DNA of 64,000 bases, taken from assembly GCA_965203375.1 (NCBI GenBank), contig OZ241886.1:248001-312000 (forward strand), read 5' to 3'. A model generated the notes under the pieces. It saw only the letters and a list, made by a program, of their open reading frames with translations, did no database searches and was not told where the DNA came from. The position numbers and the translations under genes are program-made. Of this stretch, positions 13,183 through 21,402 are shown in pieces. Every line of letters begins with the position of its first letter. Position 1 is the first letter of the stretch. This DNA is from CATQHS01 sp965203375. Lineage in GTDB: Bacteria > Actinomycetota > Acidimicrobiia > Acidimicrobiales > Aldehydirespiratoraceae.

Positions 13183-13811
13183 CGGCCTGCGATCTGGACG
13201 CTCTTCTCGACCAAGCGTGGGCCCCGGCTCGCCAGGCCGGAACGATCGGCTCGGCTTCGACGGCGGAGTTGCGGGCCCATGCCCGCGGTTTCGTTGTCCC
13301 AGCCTGGCGGACCGACCGGCCGGTGCGGTTGATCGACATCGGCACCGGAGCAGGGATACCCGGGCTGTTGGCCGCGCTTGAATTGCCGGAGTCGCGATGG
13401 GTGCTGGCCGATGCCGACGAGCGGCGGTGCCGGCTGGCCGGCGCGGCCGTGCGGGCGGTCGGGCTAGAGCACCGGGTGACGGTGGAGCATGCCCGGATCG
13501 AGGCGCTGGCCGTTCGATCCGATGCCCGTGAAGGCTTCGACGGCGCCACGGCCCGCTCGTTCGGACCGGTGTCGGAGTTGGCGGAATGCGGGCTGCCGTT
13601 GCTGCGGGTGGGCGGAGAACTGGTGGTTTCGGTGACCGAGGAGACCGAGCGTCATTGGAGCACTCCCGACTTGGAGCGCGCCACCGGCTGCGTTTTGGCC
13701 CGGAACTGGCAGACGGCGCACGGAAAGTACCTGGCCGTGAGGCGGACCCGGCCCGCGCCCGAAGGACTGCCCCGCCGGGCTCCCTCTCGCCGCCGGACGC
13801 CCCTGATCTGA
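13179..13811 (+). CDS. rsmG: 16S rRNA (guanine527-N7)-methyltransferase RsmG
   Basis: A 210-residue SAM-dependent methyltransferase of the GidB family that modifies G527 of 16S rRNA. The SAM-binding motif LIDIGTGAGIPGLLAAL sits near residues 50-66, followed by the acidic loop VLADADERRCR. Its start overlaps the jag stop by 4 bp. The last 15 residues are basic. The jag-rsmG-parAB arrangement is usual, but here a foreign-looking gene separates rsmG from parA. Confidence 0.94.
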   Translation: MTACDLDALLDQAWAPARQAGTIGSASTAELRAHARGFVVPAWRTDRPVRLIDIGTGAGIPGLLAALELPESRWVLADADERRCRLAGAAVRAVGLEHRVTVEHARIEALAVRSDAREGFDGATARSFGPVSELAECGLPLLRVGGELVVSVTEETERHWSTPDLERATGCVLARNWQTAHGKYLAVRRTRPAPEGLPRRAPSRRRTPLI

Positions 13812-13819
13812 TCGCCGGC

Positions 13820-13833
13820 GTTTCACGTGAAAC
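13820..13833. promoter_or_regulatory. parS site 1 (ParB centromere)
   Basis: The perfect 14-bp core GTTTCACGTGAAAC of the bacterial parS consensus, 8 bp after rsmG. ParB (16400-17275) should load here. Confidence 0.93.
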
Positions 13834-14007
13834 CCAGTTTGACCTTGCCTGTGATGGCTGGTTCAAAGTGCAGCCAGGAGAAGCGACCCTCATGAAGAGG
13901 ATGATGGTAAAAAACGCAGGTCAGAGGGGATAAGAGCATTGCCTGGCCCGAGGTGCTGATACAGTTCGCTACAGTTGGAGGGAGTGACCTCATGGAGAGG
14001 TGGAGAG

Positions 14008-15432
14008 ATGCTGTTGAGCGTTATGGCTAATGGAAGCCGGACGACTGTAAGAGCCGCGTTGCCTGCCGTCATGCTGATCGTGGTCGGCGTTGCCTGTTCG
14101 TCGTCGTCTGACCCGGCTGAAACTTCAGCGCCCGCGTCGGCGGACACGACAACGACATCGGTCCTCGCCACCACGACCGCTCCAGCGGCCCCCGATACGA
14201 CTGTCACGCCCGCCCCGACCGTACCGGCCGACACGACTGAGCCGCCTCGCGGCCCTTTCCGTCTCGGATTGCTTGAGCTTGGAACAGTCGACTACTTATT
14301 CAACGGCGCCGATCCTGAATCTTTTGACGGCCCGGCTGTCCGATCCGCCCTCTTGGCCGTCAAGCACATCAACGACGCCGGCGGAGTTTTCGGCCAGCCC
14401 GTGGAGCCTTACTTCGGCGATTCCTATATTCAGCCCCACGCTAGGGAGACCTTTGAGGACACCCCGGTCGCCTACGCCCTCAGCCTCATTGAGGATGAGA
14501 AGGTCCACGCTTTCGTGGGGCCCGGCAGCAGTCATGATGTCTTGGAAGTCTCCGAAGCGGTAGTCGCCCAACATCGCATCCCCTTCGTCTCGTCGGTGGC
14601 GAGCGCCCCCTACGTCGCCGACCTTGAAGATGACGGATTCATCTTCCGAACCAACCTCTCTGACGCTATGCAAGGTCAGGGTCTCGCCCAACTCGCCTAT
14701 GACGAAGGCTACGTCCACGTAGCTCTAGTCTATCGCGACAACTCTTGGGGACAGGCCCTTGCCGAAGTCTTCAAGAGCCACTACCGGGGAGAGGTCACCG
14801 AGATAGCCCTCCACCCGGGGAAGGAATCTTACGAAGACGAGCTCCATGAGGTTTCGGCCAGCAATGCGCCGGTCCTCATCAGCCTCACCTTCCATGACGA
14901 CATGGCGGCGGTGATGGAAGAAGTCGCTGAGCACGGGCATTTCGAGAATTTCCTCCTCAACAACTTCCACCGCAGCCTCGATCTCTTGGAGGCCTTCCCC
15001 ATCCTTGAGGGCGCGAAGGGCGTCGCCCCCGTCGGGCAGCACGTGATCGAAGCCGAGGGGCATTGGGAGGCCGACTACGAGGCTGAGTACGGCGACATCC
15101 CCCATGTCCCCTACATGCGGGAGACCTATGACGCCGCCATCGCCTTGATGCTGGCGGCCGAGTACGCGGGCAGCACCGACGGCGAGGCCATACGCGACGC
15201 CCTCCATGTCGTCGCCGGTCCGCCCGGCAAGCACTTTCCCGCTTCCTCCGAGGGCGTCGTCGGCGCCCTTGAAGCCGTCCGCAACGGCGAAGACATCGAT
15301 CTCGACGGCGAGGCCACCGACCTCAACTGGGACGACCGCGGCGAGATCGTCATCGGGCACATGCTCATCTGGCAGTTCAACAACGGGGCCATCGAAGACA
15401 TACGCCACTTCGACGTGGACCTTTCAAAATAG
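14008..15432 (+). CDS. ABC-type branched-chain amino acid/amide-like solute-binding lipoprotein
   Basis: A 474-residue protein with a signal peptide and a cysteine (VGVACSSSSD) that looks like a lipoprotein site, although position -3 is Gly rather than the usual Leu. A Thr/Pro linker (about residues 40-80) follows. The mature part has the type-1 periplasmic-binding fold (FRLGLLELGTVDY, VKHINDAGGVFGQPV, VGPGSSHDVLEVSEAV), as in LivJ/AmiC-like proteins. No permease or ATPase genes are adjacent, so a sensor or orphan binding role is possible. ATG 14008 has GGTGGAGAG just upstream. It interrupts the usual rsmG-parA junction, looks somewhat lower in GC than its neighbours and lies between the two parS sites. 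Confidence 0.8.
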   Translation: MLLSVMANGSRTTVRAALPAVMLIVVGVACSSSSDPAETSAPASADTTTTSVLATTTAPAAPDTTVTPAPTVPADTTEPPRGPFRLGLLELGTVDYLFNGADPESFDGPAVRSALLAVKHINDAGGVFGQPVEPYFGDSYIQPHARETFEDTPVAYALSLIEDEKVHAFVGPGSSHDVLEVSEAVVAQHRIPFVSSVASAPYVADLEDDGFIFRTNLSDAMQGQGLAQLAYDEGYVHVALVYRDNSWGQALAEVFKSHYRGEVTEIALHPGKESYEDELHEVSASNAPVLISLTFHDDMAAVMEEVAEHGHFENFLLNNFHRSLDLLEAFPILEGAKGVAPVGQHVIEAEGHWEADYEAEYGDIPHVPYMRETYDAAIALMLAAEYAGSTDGEAIRDALHVVAGPPGKHFPASSEGVVGALEAVRNGEDIDLDGEATDLNWDDRGEIVIGHMLIWQFNNGAIEDIRHFDVDLSK

Positions 15433-15454
15433 ACGACAAACCCCTGAACATTCA

Positions 15455-15489
15455 GAACCCCGGCCCCTCCCTCCGCCGGGCTGAGGTTC
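15455..15489 (+). terminator. hairpin after the solute-binding gene
   Basis: gaaccccggc pairs with gccgggctgaggttc around a pyrimidine loop, 22 bp after the stop. No T-run follows. A near copy of the right half (gccgggctggggttctg) recurs 52 bp downstream, just before parS site 2. Confidence 0.5.
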
Positions 15490-15549
15490 TGGCCGATCCC
15501 TGGCCTGCCGTACGAGCCGGCCCCTCGCCGGGCTGGGGTTCTGTTGAAT

Positions 15550-15563
15550 GTTTCACGTGAAAC
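15550..15563. promoter_or_regulatory. parS site 2 (ParB centromere)
   Basis: The second perfect GTTTCACGTGAAAC core, 25 bp before the parA ATG. In the longer parA frame it would read NVSRET, so the parA start must lie downstream of it. Confidence 0.94.
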
Positions 15564-15588
15564 GGTTGATGGTGCTAAGGTGTCGGCA

Positions 15589-16413
15589 ATGGAGCCCACC
15601 CCCGATCCCCCGCCCGACTCGACGCTAGGCGGCGCTGAGTCGGCTCGAAGCTCGCGGGTGATCGCCGTCGCCAATCAGAAGGGAGGGGTGGGCAAGACGA
15701 CGACCGCGGTCAACCTTTCGGCCTGCTTCGCCGAAGAAGGGCTCCGAACGCTGGTCGTCGACCTCGACCCTCAGGCCAATGCCACCACCGGTTTGGGGAT
15801 CAACCCTCGAAATCTTGATTACTCGATGTACGACGTGCTCCTCAACGACTTGGTCATGGACGATGTGATAGAGGCCACCGCCGTCCGGGGCCTTCACGTA
15901 GCTCCTTCCAGCCTGGACTTGGCCGGTGCCGAGATCGAACTGGTCACCGCTTTCAACCGGGAGCGGAAACTCCGGCTCGCGCTTGAGTCGATCACCGACT
16001 CCTACGACATAGTTCTGATCGACTGCCCGCCTTCCCTGGGCCTGCTGACCGTGAACGGGCTGACGGCGGCCAAAGAGATAATGGTGCCCATCCAGACCGA
16101 GTACTACGCTCTGGAAGGACTCGGCCAGCTCATACGCAACATCGATCTGGTCAAGCGCAATCTCAATTCCGACTTGGAGCTGTCCACCATCGTGCTGGTG
16201 ATGTTCGATGCCCGGACCAAGCTCTCGGCTCAGGTAGCCGATGAGGTTCGGGAACACTTCGGGGACAAGGTCTGCAAGCAGGTGATCCCTCGCAACGTCC
16301 GGGTGAGCGAGGCGCCTTCCTTCGGTCAGCCCATCACGATCTTCGATCCGTCGGCTCGAGGAGCCAAGGCATACAGGACTTTGGCGAAGGAGGTGCTGGG
16401 TGTCGCGTCGTAG
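15589..16413 (+). CDS. parA: chromosome partitioning ATPase ParA (Soj)
   Basis: A 274-residue deviant-Walker ATPase that binds nucleoid DNA non-specifically and moves ParB-parS complexes. The Walker A motif is NQKGGVGKTTT with the signature lysine, followed by VVDLDPQANATTGLG and the Walker B-type LIDCPPSLG. ATG at 15589 has AAGG 8 bp upstream. An upstream TTG (15544) would place parS inside the gene and is rejected. It overlaps parB by 14 bp. Confidence 0.96.
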   Translation: MEPTPDPPPDSTLGGAESARSSRVIAVANQKGGVGKTTTAVNLSACFAEEGLRTLVVDLDPQANATTGLGINPRNLDYSMYDVLLNDLVMDDVIEATAVRGLHVAPSSLDLAGAEIELVTAFNRERKLRLALESITDSYDIVLIDCPPSLGLLTVNGLTAAKEIMVPIQTEYYALEGLGQLIRNIDLVKRNLNSDLELSTIVLVMFDARTKLSAQVADEVREHFGDKVCKQVIPRNVRVSEAPSFGQPITIFDPSARGAKAYRTLAKEVLGVAS

Positions 16414-17275
16414 TGGACTCGGTAAAGGGCTGGATGCGCTCATTCCCGCCGAGTTGAGAGAGAAGGGCGAGACCGCCGTCCTCCGGGATGTGCTCATCGA
16501 CCATGTGGTGCCCAATCCGCATCAACCCCGCGATCACTTCGACGAGGAGGCTTTGAGCCAGTTGGCCTCCTCCGTCGGCGAAGTCGGCGTTCTCCAGCCC
16601 ATCCTGGTTCGCGAGGCAGGCGACGGATACGAGGTCATAGCGGGCGAGCGCCGTCTGCGGGCCGCTCAAAAAGCCGGGATGGCCACCATCCCGGCCCTGG
16701 TTCGAAGCGCCGAGGGAAGCTCCACGCTGGAAGCGGCGCTGGTGGAGAACCTGCACCGGGAAGACCTCAACGCCCTGGAGGAAGCGGCCGCCTATCGCCA
16801 GCTCATGGACGAGTTCGGGTTGACCCAAGACCAGATCGCGTCCAGAGTCGGCCGATCTCGCTCCGCCGTGGCCAACACCATTCGGCTGCTTCAGCTTCCG
16901 GTGGCCATACAGAGGATGATCGTCGAAGGCTTGCTTTCAGCCGGTCACGGCCGGGCCCTGCTCGCCATTGAAAACGAGGACGATCAACGGGCCCTGGCCG
17001 ACGAGATCGTCCGAGAGCAATTGACTGTTCGCGCTGTTGAGGAACGCTTGCGGACCGCTCCCCCGCCGGAGGTCGAACCCAGCGGCGGCGAAGAGGCTTC
17101 GTTGGCCGATCCCAGCCCGGTGCCCGACGCCGGCGTTCTCGAGCTGGAGGAGTTGCTGGCCGCTCGCCTGGACACCAGGGTAGCGGTGCGGATGAGCAAG
17201 GGCCGGGGCCGGATCACCATCACCTTCGCCGACGTGGATGACCTCGAGCGCATATATCGCCTGATCGCGGTGTGA
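16400..17275 (+). CDS. parB: chromosome partitioning protein ParB (Spo0J)
   Basis: A 291-residue CTP-dependent clamp that loads at parS. The N-terminal domain has PNPHQPR and the CTP-site motif GERRLRAAQ, then ENLHREDLNALEEA. The helix-turn-helix (LTQDQIASRVGRSRSAVANTIRLL) lies near residues 135-160. The C-terminal dimerisation domain ends GRGRITITFADVDDLERIY. The start is GTG inside the parA 3' end. It is convergent with cwlM. Confidence 0.96.
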   Translation: MSRRSGLGKGLDALIPAELREKGETAVLRDVLIDHVVPNPHQPRDHFDEEALSQLASSVGEVGVLQPILVREAGDGYEVIAGERRLRAAQKAGMATIPALVRSAEGSSTLEAALVENLHREDLNALEEAAAYRQLMDEFGLTQDQIASRVGRSRSAVANTIRLLQLPVAIQRMIVEGLLSAGHGRALLAIENEDDQRALADEIVREQLTVRAVEERLRTAPPPEVEPSGGEEASLADPSPVPDAGVLELEELLAARLDTRVAVRMSKGRGRITITFADVDDLERIYRLIAV

Positions 17276-17297
17276 ACCCGGACCGGCCGGCCCGGGT
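17276..17297. terminator. bidirectional hairpin between parB and cwlM
   Basis: acccgg (17276-17281) pairs with ccgggt (17292-17297) around a GC loop, filling most of the 34-bp gap between the convergent parB and cwlM stops. Confidence 0.5.
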
Positions 17298-17309
17298 GGC
17301 GCTGGTCGG

Positions 17310-18305
17310 TTAGCCGGCCTCGCTTGCTTGGCCGTCCTCAGGGTGGGCGCACCAAGACATGATGGCGCCGGCCAGGGCCCGGGCAATGGCCTGCGCCCGG
17401 GCGACGACCACGGCGCTGGGCCCCAATCGGCACCAGACGGCGGGCATCCTGGTCTCGCGCAAGATCGGCAACTGCATCCCCACAGGTGGCACTGCGTCGG
17501 GGATCAGCGGCTCGAGTTCGGCCGCACACCGGGCGGCCAGGGCCCGGCCCCCGGCCGATTCGAATTCCCCGGTTGAGAAGTAGGCGATGCGAAGCCTCTC
17601 ACGGGCCAGGGTCAGACCGATATAGGCCCCGCCGCCGAAGGCGTTGGCCGTTCGAGCCTGGTGGGCCAGGGCCGGAGTGCTCAGCGACAGCACGGTGGCG
17701 CCCTCGGTTTGCAGCCGCCGGGCCACCGTCTGGGCGATGGCCGGCAGCTCGCCGGTGTCGGCGATCACCAACCGCCATCCCTTGACCTGGTTCGGCTGGG
17801 TTCTGAGCCATTCGGCCTCGCGCACTTCGACCACGGTGCGCTCGCCTGCCGACCGTCCCACTAGCCGGTCCAGTGCGGCCAGCGTCTCCCGCCCGAGCAC
17901 GCCGTCGGCGATGACCCCCACGTTGTGCTGGAATTCGCGGACGGCGCTCTCGGTGGCCGGGCCGAAGATCCCGTCGAGCCACCCGACGTTGAATCCGAGC
18001 CGGCTCAACCGGTACTGGAGGGCGGCCACATCGTCGCCCCGCATCATCGGCGCCCGGTGGTAGAGCATCCGGTCGCCGAGTCGGTGTTCGGCTTCGATCA
18101 AGGCCCGCCAAGTGGCAGAGCCGCAAACCCCGTCGTCGGCCAGACCTCTGTCCCGCTGGAACTGCCGAAGGGCGGCTTCGGTGGCGGCGGTGAATCGGCA
18201 GTGGTCGCCGCCCACCTCGTATCCGACGTTGGTGAGCCGCCGATGCAGATCGGCGACGGCCGTTCCGGCGTCTCCCCGGCTGATCAGAAGCTCCCGCCCT
18301 TCCAT
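17310..18305 (-). CDS. cwlM: CwlM-like peptidoglycan-binding pseudo-amidase
   Basis: A 331-residue protein with two PG_binding_1 repeats (residues about 10-70 and 88-150, each with the GYxVG..DGxxGxxTxxAVRxFQ pattern) and a C-terminal Amidase_3-like domain (about 180-331). The zinc-ligand motifs of active amidases are absent: where DPGHGG should be there is ADTGEL, and SIHAN is replaced by YIGLTL. Mycobacterial CwlM, at the same place between trx and parB, is a non-catalytic cytoplasmic regulator of MurA. No signal peptide is visible, consistent with that role. The start is ATG 18305, without a clear ribosome binding site. Confidence 0.82.
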   Translation of the reverse strand: MEGRELLISRGDAGTAVADLHRRLTNVGYEVGGDHCRFTAATEAALRQFQRDRGLADDGVCGSATWRALIEAEHRLGDRMLYHRAPMMRGDDVAALQYRLSRLGFNVGWLDGIFGPATESAVREFQHNVGVIADGVLGRETLAALDRLVGRSAGERTVVEVREAEWLRTQPNQVKGWRLVIADTGELPAIAQTVARRLQTEGATVLSLSTPALAHQARTANAFGGGAYIGLTLARERLRIAYFSTGEFESAGGRALAARCAAELEPLIPDAVPPVGMQLPILRETRMPAVWCRLGPSAVVVARAQAIARALAGAIMSWCAHPEDGQASEAG

Positions 18306-18334
18306 TGAAAGGGGCTGGCTCGGCCGATTCTTCA

Positions 18335-18353
18335 ACCCGCGTGGATTGCGGGT
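18335..18353 (-). terminator. hairpin between trxA and cwlM
   Basis: On the minus strand acccgc and gcgggt form a 6-bp stem three bases after the trxA stop. It could attenuate read-through into cwlM. No T-run is present. Confidence 0.35.
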
Positions 18354-18355
18354 GT

Positions 18356-18682
18356 TTAAAGGAACTCCGAGAGGTCTTTCACCAGCGCGGCTTTGGGCTT
18401 GGCCCCCACCAGCCGCTTGGCCGGCTTGCCGTCTTGAAACACGATCATGGTGGGGATGCTCATCACCTCGAACCTCTGGGCGATGGCCGGCGCCTCGTCG
18501 ACGTTGAGCTTGGCCACTTTCAGCTTGCCGGCTTGCTCCTCGGCGATCTCTTCGAGGATGGGAGCGATCATTTTGCACGGACCGCACCACTCGGCCCAGA
18601 AGTCGACGAGCACCGGCTCGCTCGAAGTGTTGATCTCCTCGTCGAAAGTGGTGTCGCTGAGGGTGATGGGGGAGGCGGCCAT
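18356..18682 (-). CDS. trxA: thioredoxin
   Basis: A 108-residue thioredoxin with the active site WAEWCGPCKM near residues 30-39 and the cis-proline segment SIPTMIVF. It reduces protein disulfides and is itself reduced by the TrxB encoded 115 bp upstream. The length and start (MAASPITLSD) are normal. There is no signal peptide, so it is cytosolic. Confidence 0.97.
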   Translation of the reverse strand: MAASPITLSDTTFDEEINTSSEPVLVDFWAEWCGPCKMIAPILEEIAEEQAGKLKVAKLNVDEAPAIAQRFEVMSIPTMIVFQDGKPAKRLVGAKPKAALVKDLSEFL

Positions 18683-18796
18683 GATGGTCCTTTCGCCCGG
18701 TCGGGGCTGTTCGTCGGAATGATATTTCGTTGCAGTCAGGTCGGTGCGGACGGGATGACTTGTCGCGAGCGGGTCGTTGGGGTCGGGTCGGTTTCG

Positions 18797-19807
18797 TCAG
18801 GGGCGGGCAGCGGGCTGGGTTCGCTGTTCCAGGTAGCGCTCGGCGTCTAGGGCGGCCATGCACCCGGACCCGGCGGCGGTGACGGCTTGGCGGTAGTAGT
18901 CGTCCTGGACGTCTCCGCAGGCGAACACGCCCTCCACGCCGGTTCGCGTCGACCCGGGCTCGGTGACGAGGTAGCCGCTTTCCTTCATCTTGAGCTGGCC
19001 CTTGAACAGGGCGGTGTTGGGAGTGTGCCCGATGGCGATGAAGCAGCCGGTGACGTCGAGGCGCGACTGGCGGTCGGTCTTGACGTTGCGGACGGCGAGC
19101 CCCTCGAGGCGCGACGCGCCGATGTAAGAGTCCACGACGGTGTCCCAGCAGAACTCGATTTTGTCGTTGGCGAAGGCTCGGGCTTGCATGATCTTGGAAG
19201 CGCGCAGCTCGTCGCGGCGGTGAACGACCGTGACCTTTCGGGCGAAACGGCTGAGGAAAACGGCTTCCTCCATGGCCGAGTCGCCGCCGCCCACCACCGC
19301 GATGTGCTGGTCTCGGAAGAAGAAGCCGTCGCAGGTGGCGCAGGTGGACAGGCCGTGGCCCATGAACTCGAGTTCGCGGTCGAGTCCGAGCATGATCGAC
19401 TGGGCCCCGGTGGACACGATGACGGTCTCGGCCCGGTGGGTGGGCTCGGGGAGATCTGGGTCTCCGACCCAGATCCCATGCGGCGGGCCGCTCAGGTCCA
19501 CCTTGGACGCCCGAACCGTCTCGATCTCAGCTCCGAATCGCAGAGCCTGGGCCCGGAAATGCTGCATCAGGGCCGGGCCCATCACTCCGTCGGGGAAGCC
19601 GGGGTAGTTCTCGACGTCGGTGGTCAGCATGAGCTGGCCGCCGGGCTGGTCGCTGGTGGAGCTGGGCTCTCCCTCTAGGACCAGGGGGTGCAGATCGGCC
19701 CGCGCCGTGTAGATGGCCGCGGTCAGCCCCGCCGGCCCGGACCCGATGATCACCACCTGATGACGCGACGACGGTTCTGGGTCCCGGTGGGGCAGAGGCG
19801 CCGCCAT
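18797..19807 (-). CDS. trxB: thioredoxin-disulfide reductase
   Basis: A 336-residue FAD/NADPH enzyme. It has the FAD motif IIGSGPAGLTAAIYTARA, the redox-active CATCDGFF at about residues 154-161, the NADPH motif VVGGGDSAMEEA and the C-terminal VEGVFACGDVQD. It recycles TrxA. Synteny with trxA, cwlM and parAB matches mycobacteria. It is preceded by a small membrane protein gene. Confidence 0.97.
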   Translation of the reverse strand: MAAPLPHRDPEPSSRHQVVIIGSGPAGLTAAIYTARADLHPLVLEGEPSSTSDQPGGQLMLTTDVENYPGFPDGVMGPALMQHFRAQALRFGAEIETVRASKVDLSGPPHGIWVGDPDLPEPTHRAETVIVSTGAQSIMLGLDRELEFMGHGLSTCATCDGFFFRDQHIAVVGGGDSAMEEAVFLSRFARKVTVVHRRDELRASKIMQARAFANDKIEFCWDTVVDSYIGASRLEGLAVRNVKTDRQSRLDVTGCFIAIGHTPNTALFKGQLKMKESGYLVTEPGSTRTGVEGVFACGDVQDDYYRQAVTAAGSGCMAALDAERYLEQRTQPAARP

Positions 19808-19820
19808 GGCAAACGCTTGT

Positions 19821-20261
19821 TCAGATAAGCCCGGAGATCGTCCCGTAGAAGACGATCCCGATCAGGATGGCGGCATCCACGATCAGAGCTGCGTAAACCG
19901 GTCTCGCAGATCCGCGCCGAGCCCTCCAGAGCCCGGCCCCGATGACGATCAGCATAACTCCTACGAACAAATGCGCGGCCCAGGTGGCCGATCCGACCCC
20001 GGCTCCGATGGGCAGGTAGGCGTCGGCTAGGCGGACGGCGGCCACGGTCAGCAGGACGAGCAGGCCGCCCGCGCCGGCCAGGGCCACCAAGCCGTACACC
20101 ACGGCCCGGACGGCCAGCACCACGTTGCCGGTGGTCTTGTCCTTGACCGCGCCCACGATCTGGACCACCCGGTCGGCGGCCTCGCCCGGCCAGGTCTCAT
20201 CGCCGGTCAGCGTGAAGCGGGACTGCTTGACAGACTCAGCGGGTTCGGCGGGCTCGGCCAT
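19821..20261 (-). CDS. hypothetical membrane protein, 146 aa
   Basis: No family recognised. A charged N-terminal 40 residues is followed by four hydrophobic segments at about residues 46-75, 83-103, 108-116 and 122-145. It lies 13 bp upstream of trxB on the same strand, so it probably shares a transcript with the thioredoxin genes. The ATG is at 20261. Confidence 0.6.
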   Translation of the reverse strand: MAEPAEPAESVKQSRFTLTGDETWPGEAADRVVQIVGAVKDKTTGNVVLAVRAVVYGLVALAGAGGLLVLLTVAAVRLADAYLPIGAGVGSATWAAHLFVGVMLIVIGAGLWRARRGSARPVYAALIVDAAILIGIVFYGTISGLI

Positions 20262-20384
20262 GGTCGGAGCCTATCGGCCCGGCCCGACTGCCCGCCCGGA
20301 GGCCGCTCCCGGGGCCCGGGAAGGCACGAGAGCGCGGCTCCTATTGGCTGACGCTTCTATGCCTGGGCGGGCGAGTGCGCGAGG

Positions 20385-21314
20385 TCATTCCAGAGCCGCG
20401 GTCTCAATCCCGCAACCCGGCTCGGCCGCGTAGACCAGCAAGAAGCCTCCGTCCTCGGTCGTGATCACGGCCAGATCAACGCCGGACTCCTCGGGCGAGC
20501 CTCCGGTCTCGACCCTCAGCTCGGCTCGGGCTTCGATCTGCGCCTCGCCGCCCAGTTCAGCCACCCGATCCGCCACCGCCTCGGCGCAGGGGCCCGGTTC
20601 GACATGGGGCCCGTCGAGAGCGGGTTCGGCGTGGTCGAGCCGGAGAGCGAGATGATCGATGAGCTGTTCGGGCCCGTCGAACGAGCCCAGATCGGCGACA
20701 CTCGGTGCGTCCAGAGCCTGATCGGTGACCGCGCCCGCGTCGTCGGCCTCCTCGGTGTCAGGGGCCGCCGGTTCGGCCATGGTGTCATCGGTGGCGGGTG
20801 ATTCGGTGGAGGCACTGATGGTTGCCTCGGCCTCTTCCTCGGCGAAATCTTCAGCCGCCGGTTCGGCCATGTCGCTCATGTCGTCGGCGGCCGATTGGGC
20901 CGCCATTTCGCTACTGCTGGCCGCGGTCGTGGCGGGCGCGCTAGCGGCTGTTTCGCTGGCATCGTCATCGATGCCGCTGCGCAGGGAGATCACGCCCAAT
21001 GCGACCGCGAAGATCCCGGCCGCGGCGGCCGCCGGGATCAGCACCAACCGCCAGCGGCGGCTGGCGGCCTCAGAGATATCCCGCACCGGGGCCGGGCTGG
21101 GGGCGGCGGCCAGGGCCCGAGCCCGCAAGCGATCCCGTTCCCTCGGCGTCAGGTCCTGGACCGGGTCGGCGACGGCTTGGACCACCGCGGCCAGCTCGGC
21201 GGCCCGAGCCCGGCTATGGGGGTCGCCCTCGATCCGGGCCGCCTCATCGGGATCGGCCTCGCCGTCCAGGTAGGCCGAGATCAACTCGTCTTGGTGTCGC
21301 TCGAAGTCACTCAT
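20385..21314 (-). CDS. anti-sigma factor-like membrane protein (RsmA position)
   Basis: A 309-residue protein directly after the ECF sigma gene. The N-terminal 75 residues (FERHQDELISAYLDGEADPDEAARIEGD...) match the anti-sigma domain pattern, a helix runs at about residues 90-112, and a long Ala/Glu/Asp extracytoplasmic region ends with a folded part containing two cysteines. The HxxxCxxC zinc motif of many anti-sigma factors is missing. In mycobacteria the anti-SigM factor occupies the same position before trxB. The ATG overlaps a preceding micro-ORF rather than the sigma gene itself. Confidence 0.72.
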   Translation of the reverse strand: MSDFERHQDELISAYLDGEADPDEAARIEGDPHSRARAAELAAVVQAVADPVQDLTPRERDRLRARALAAAPSPAPVRDISEAASRRWRLVLIPAAAAAGIFAVALGVISLRSGIDDDASETAASAPATTAASSSEMAAQSAADDMSDMAEPAAEDFAEEEAEATISASTESPATDDTMAEPAAPDTEEADDAGAVTDQALDAPSVADLGSFDGPEQLIDHLALRLDHAEPALDGPHVEPGPCAEAVADRVAELGGEAQIEARAELRVETGGSPEESGVDLAVITTEDGGFLLVYAAEPGCGIETAALE

Positions 21315-21402
21315 GGCTCATCGGTTGGACGGTGCGCAGGGGTGCGGAGCTGCGCTGGGGGCGTGGGTCGGTCGAAGTCACTCATGGCTCATCGGTTGGA
21401 CG
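21301..21402 (-). repeat. 71-bp-spaced direct repeat creating a 24-aa micro-ORF (sigM/anti-sigma)
   Basis: A 31-bp sequence beginning tcgaagtcactcatggctca occurs at 21301 and again at 21372, with unrelated sequence between. Each copy contains a stop/start ATGA. The sigma gene ends in the upstream copy, whose ATG (21385) opens a 24-codon frame (MSDFDRPTPPAQ...PTDEP). It repeats the anti-sigma N-terminus (MSDF) and the sigma C-terminus (PTDEP) and stops at 21311 inside the anti-sigma ATGA. Confidence 0.85.

Noticed and set aside
15544..15588. Upstream TTG start of parA
   Set aside because: It would translate the parS site; ATG 15589 has a better ribosome binding site and normal length.
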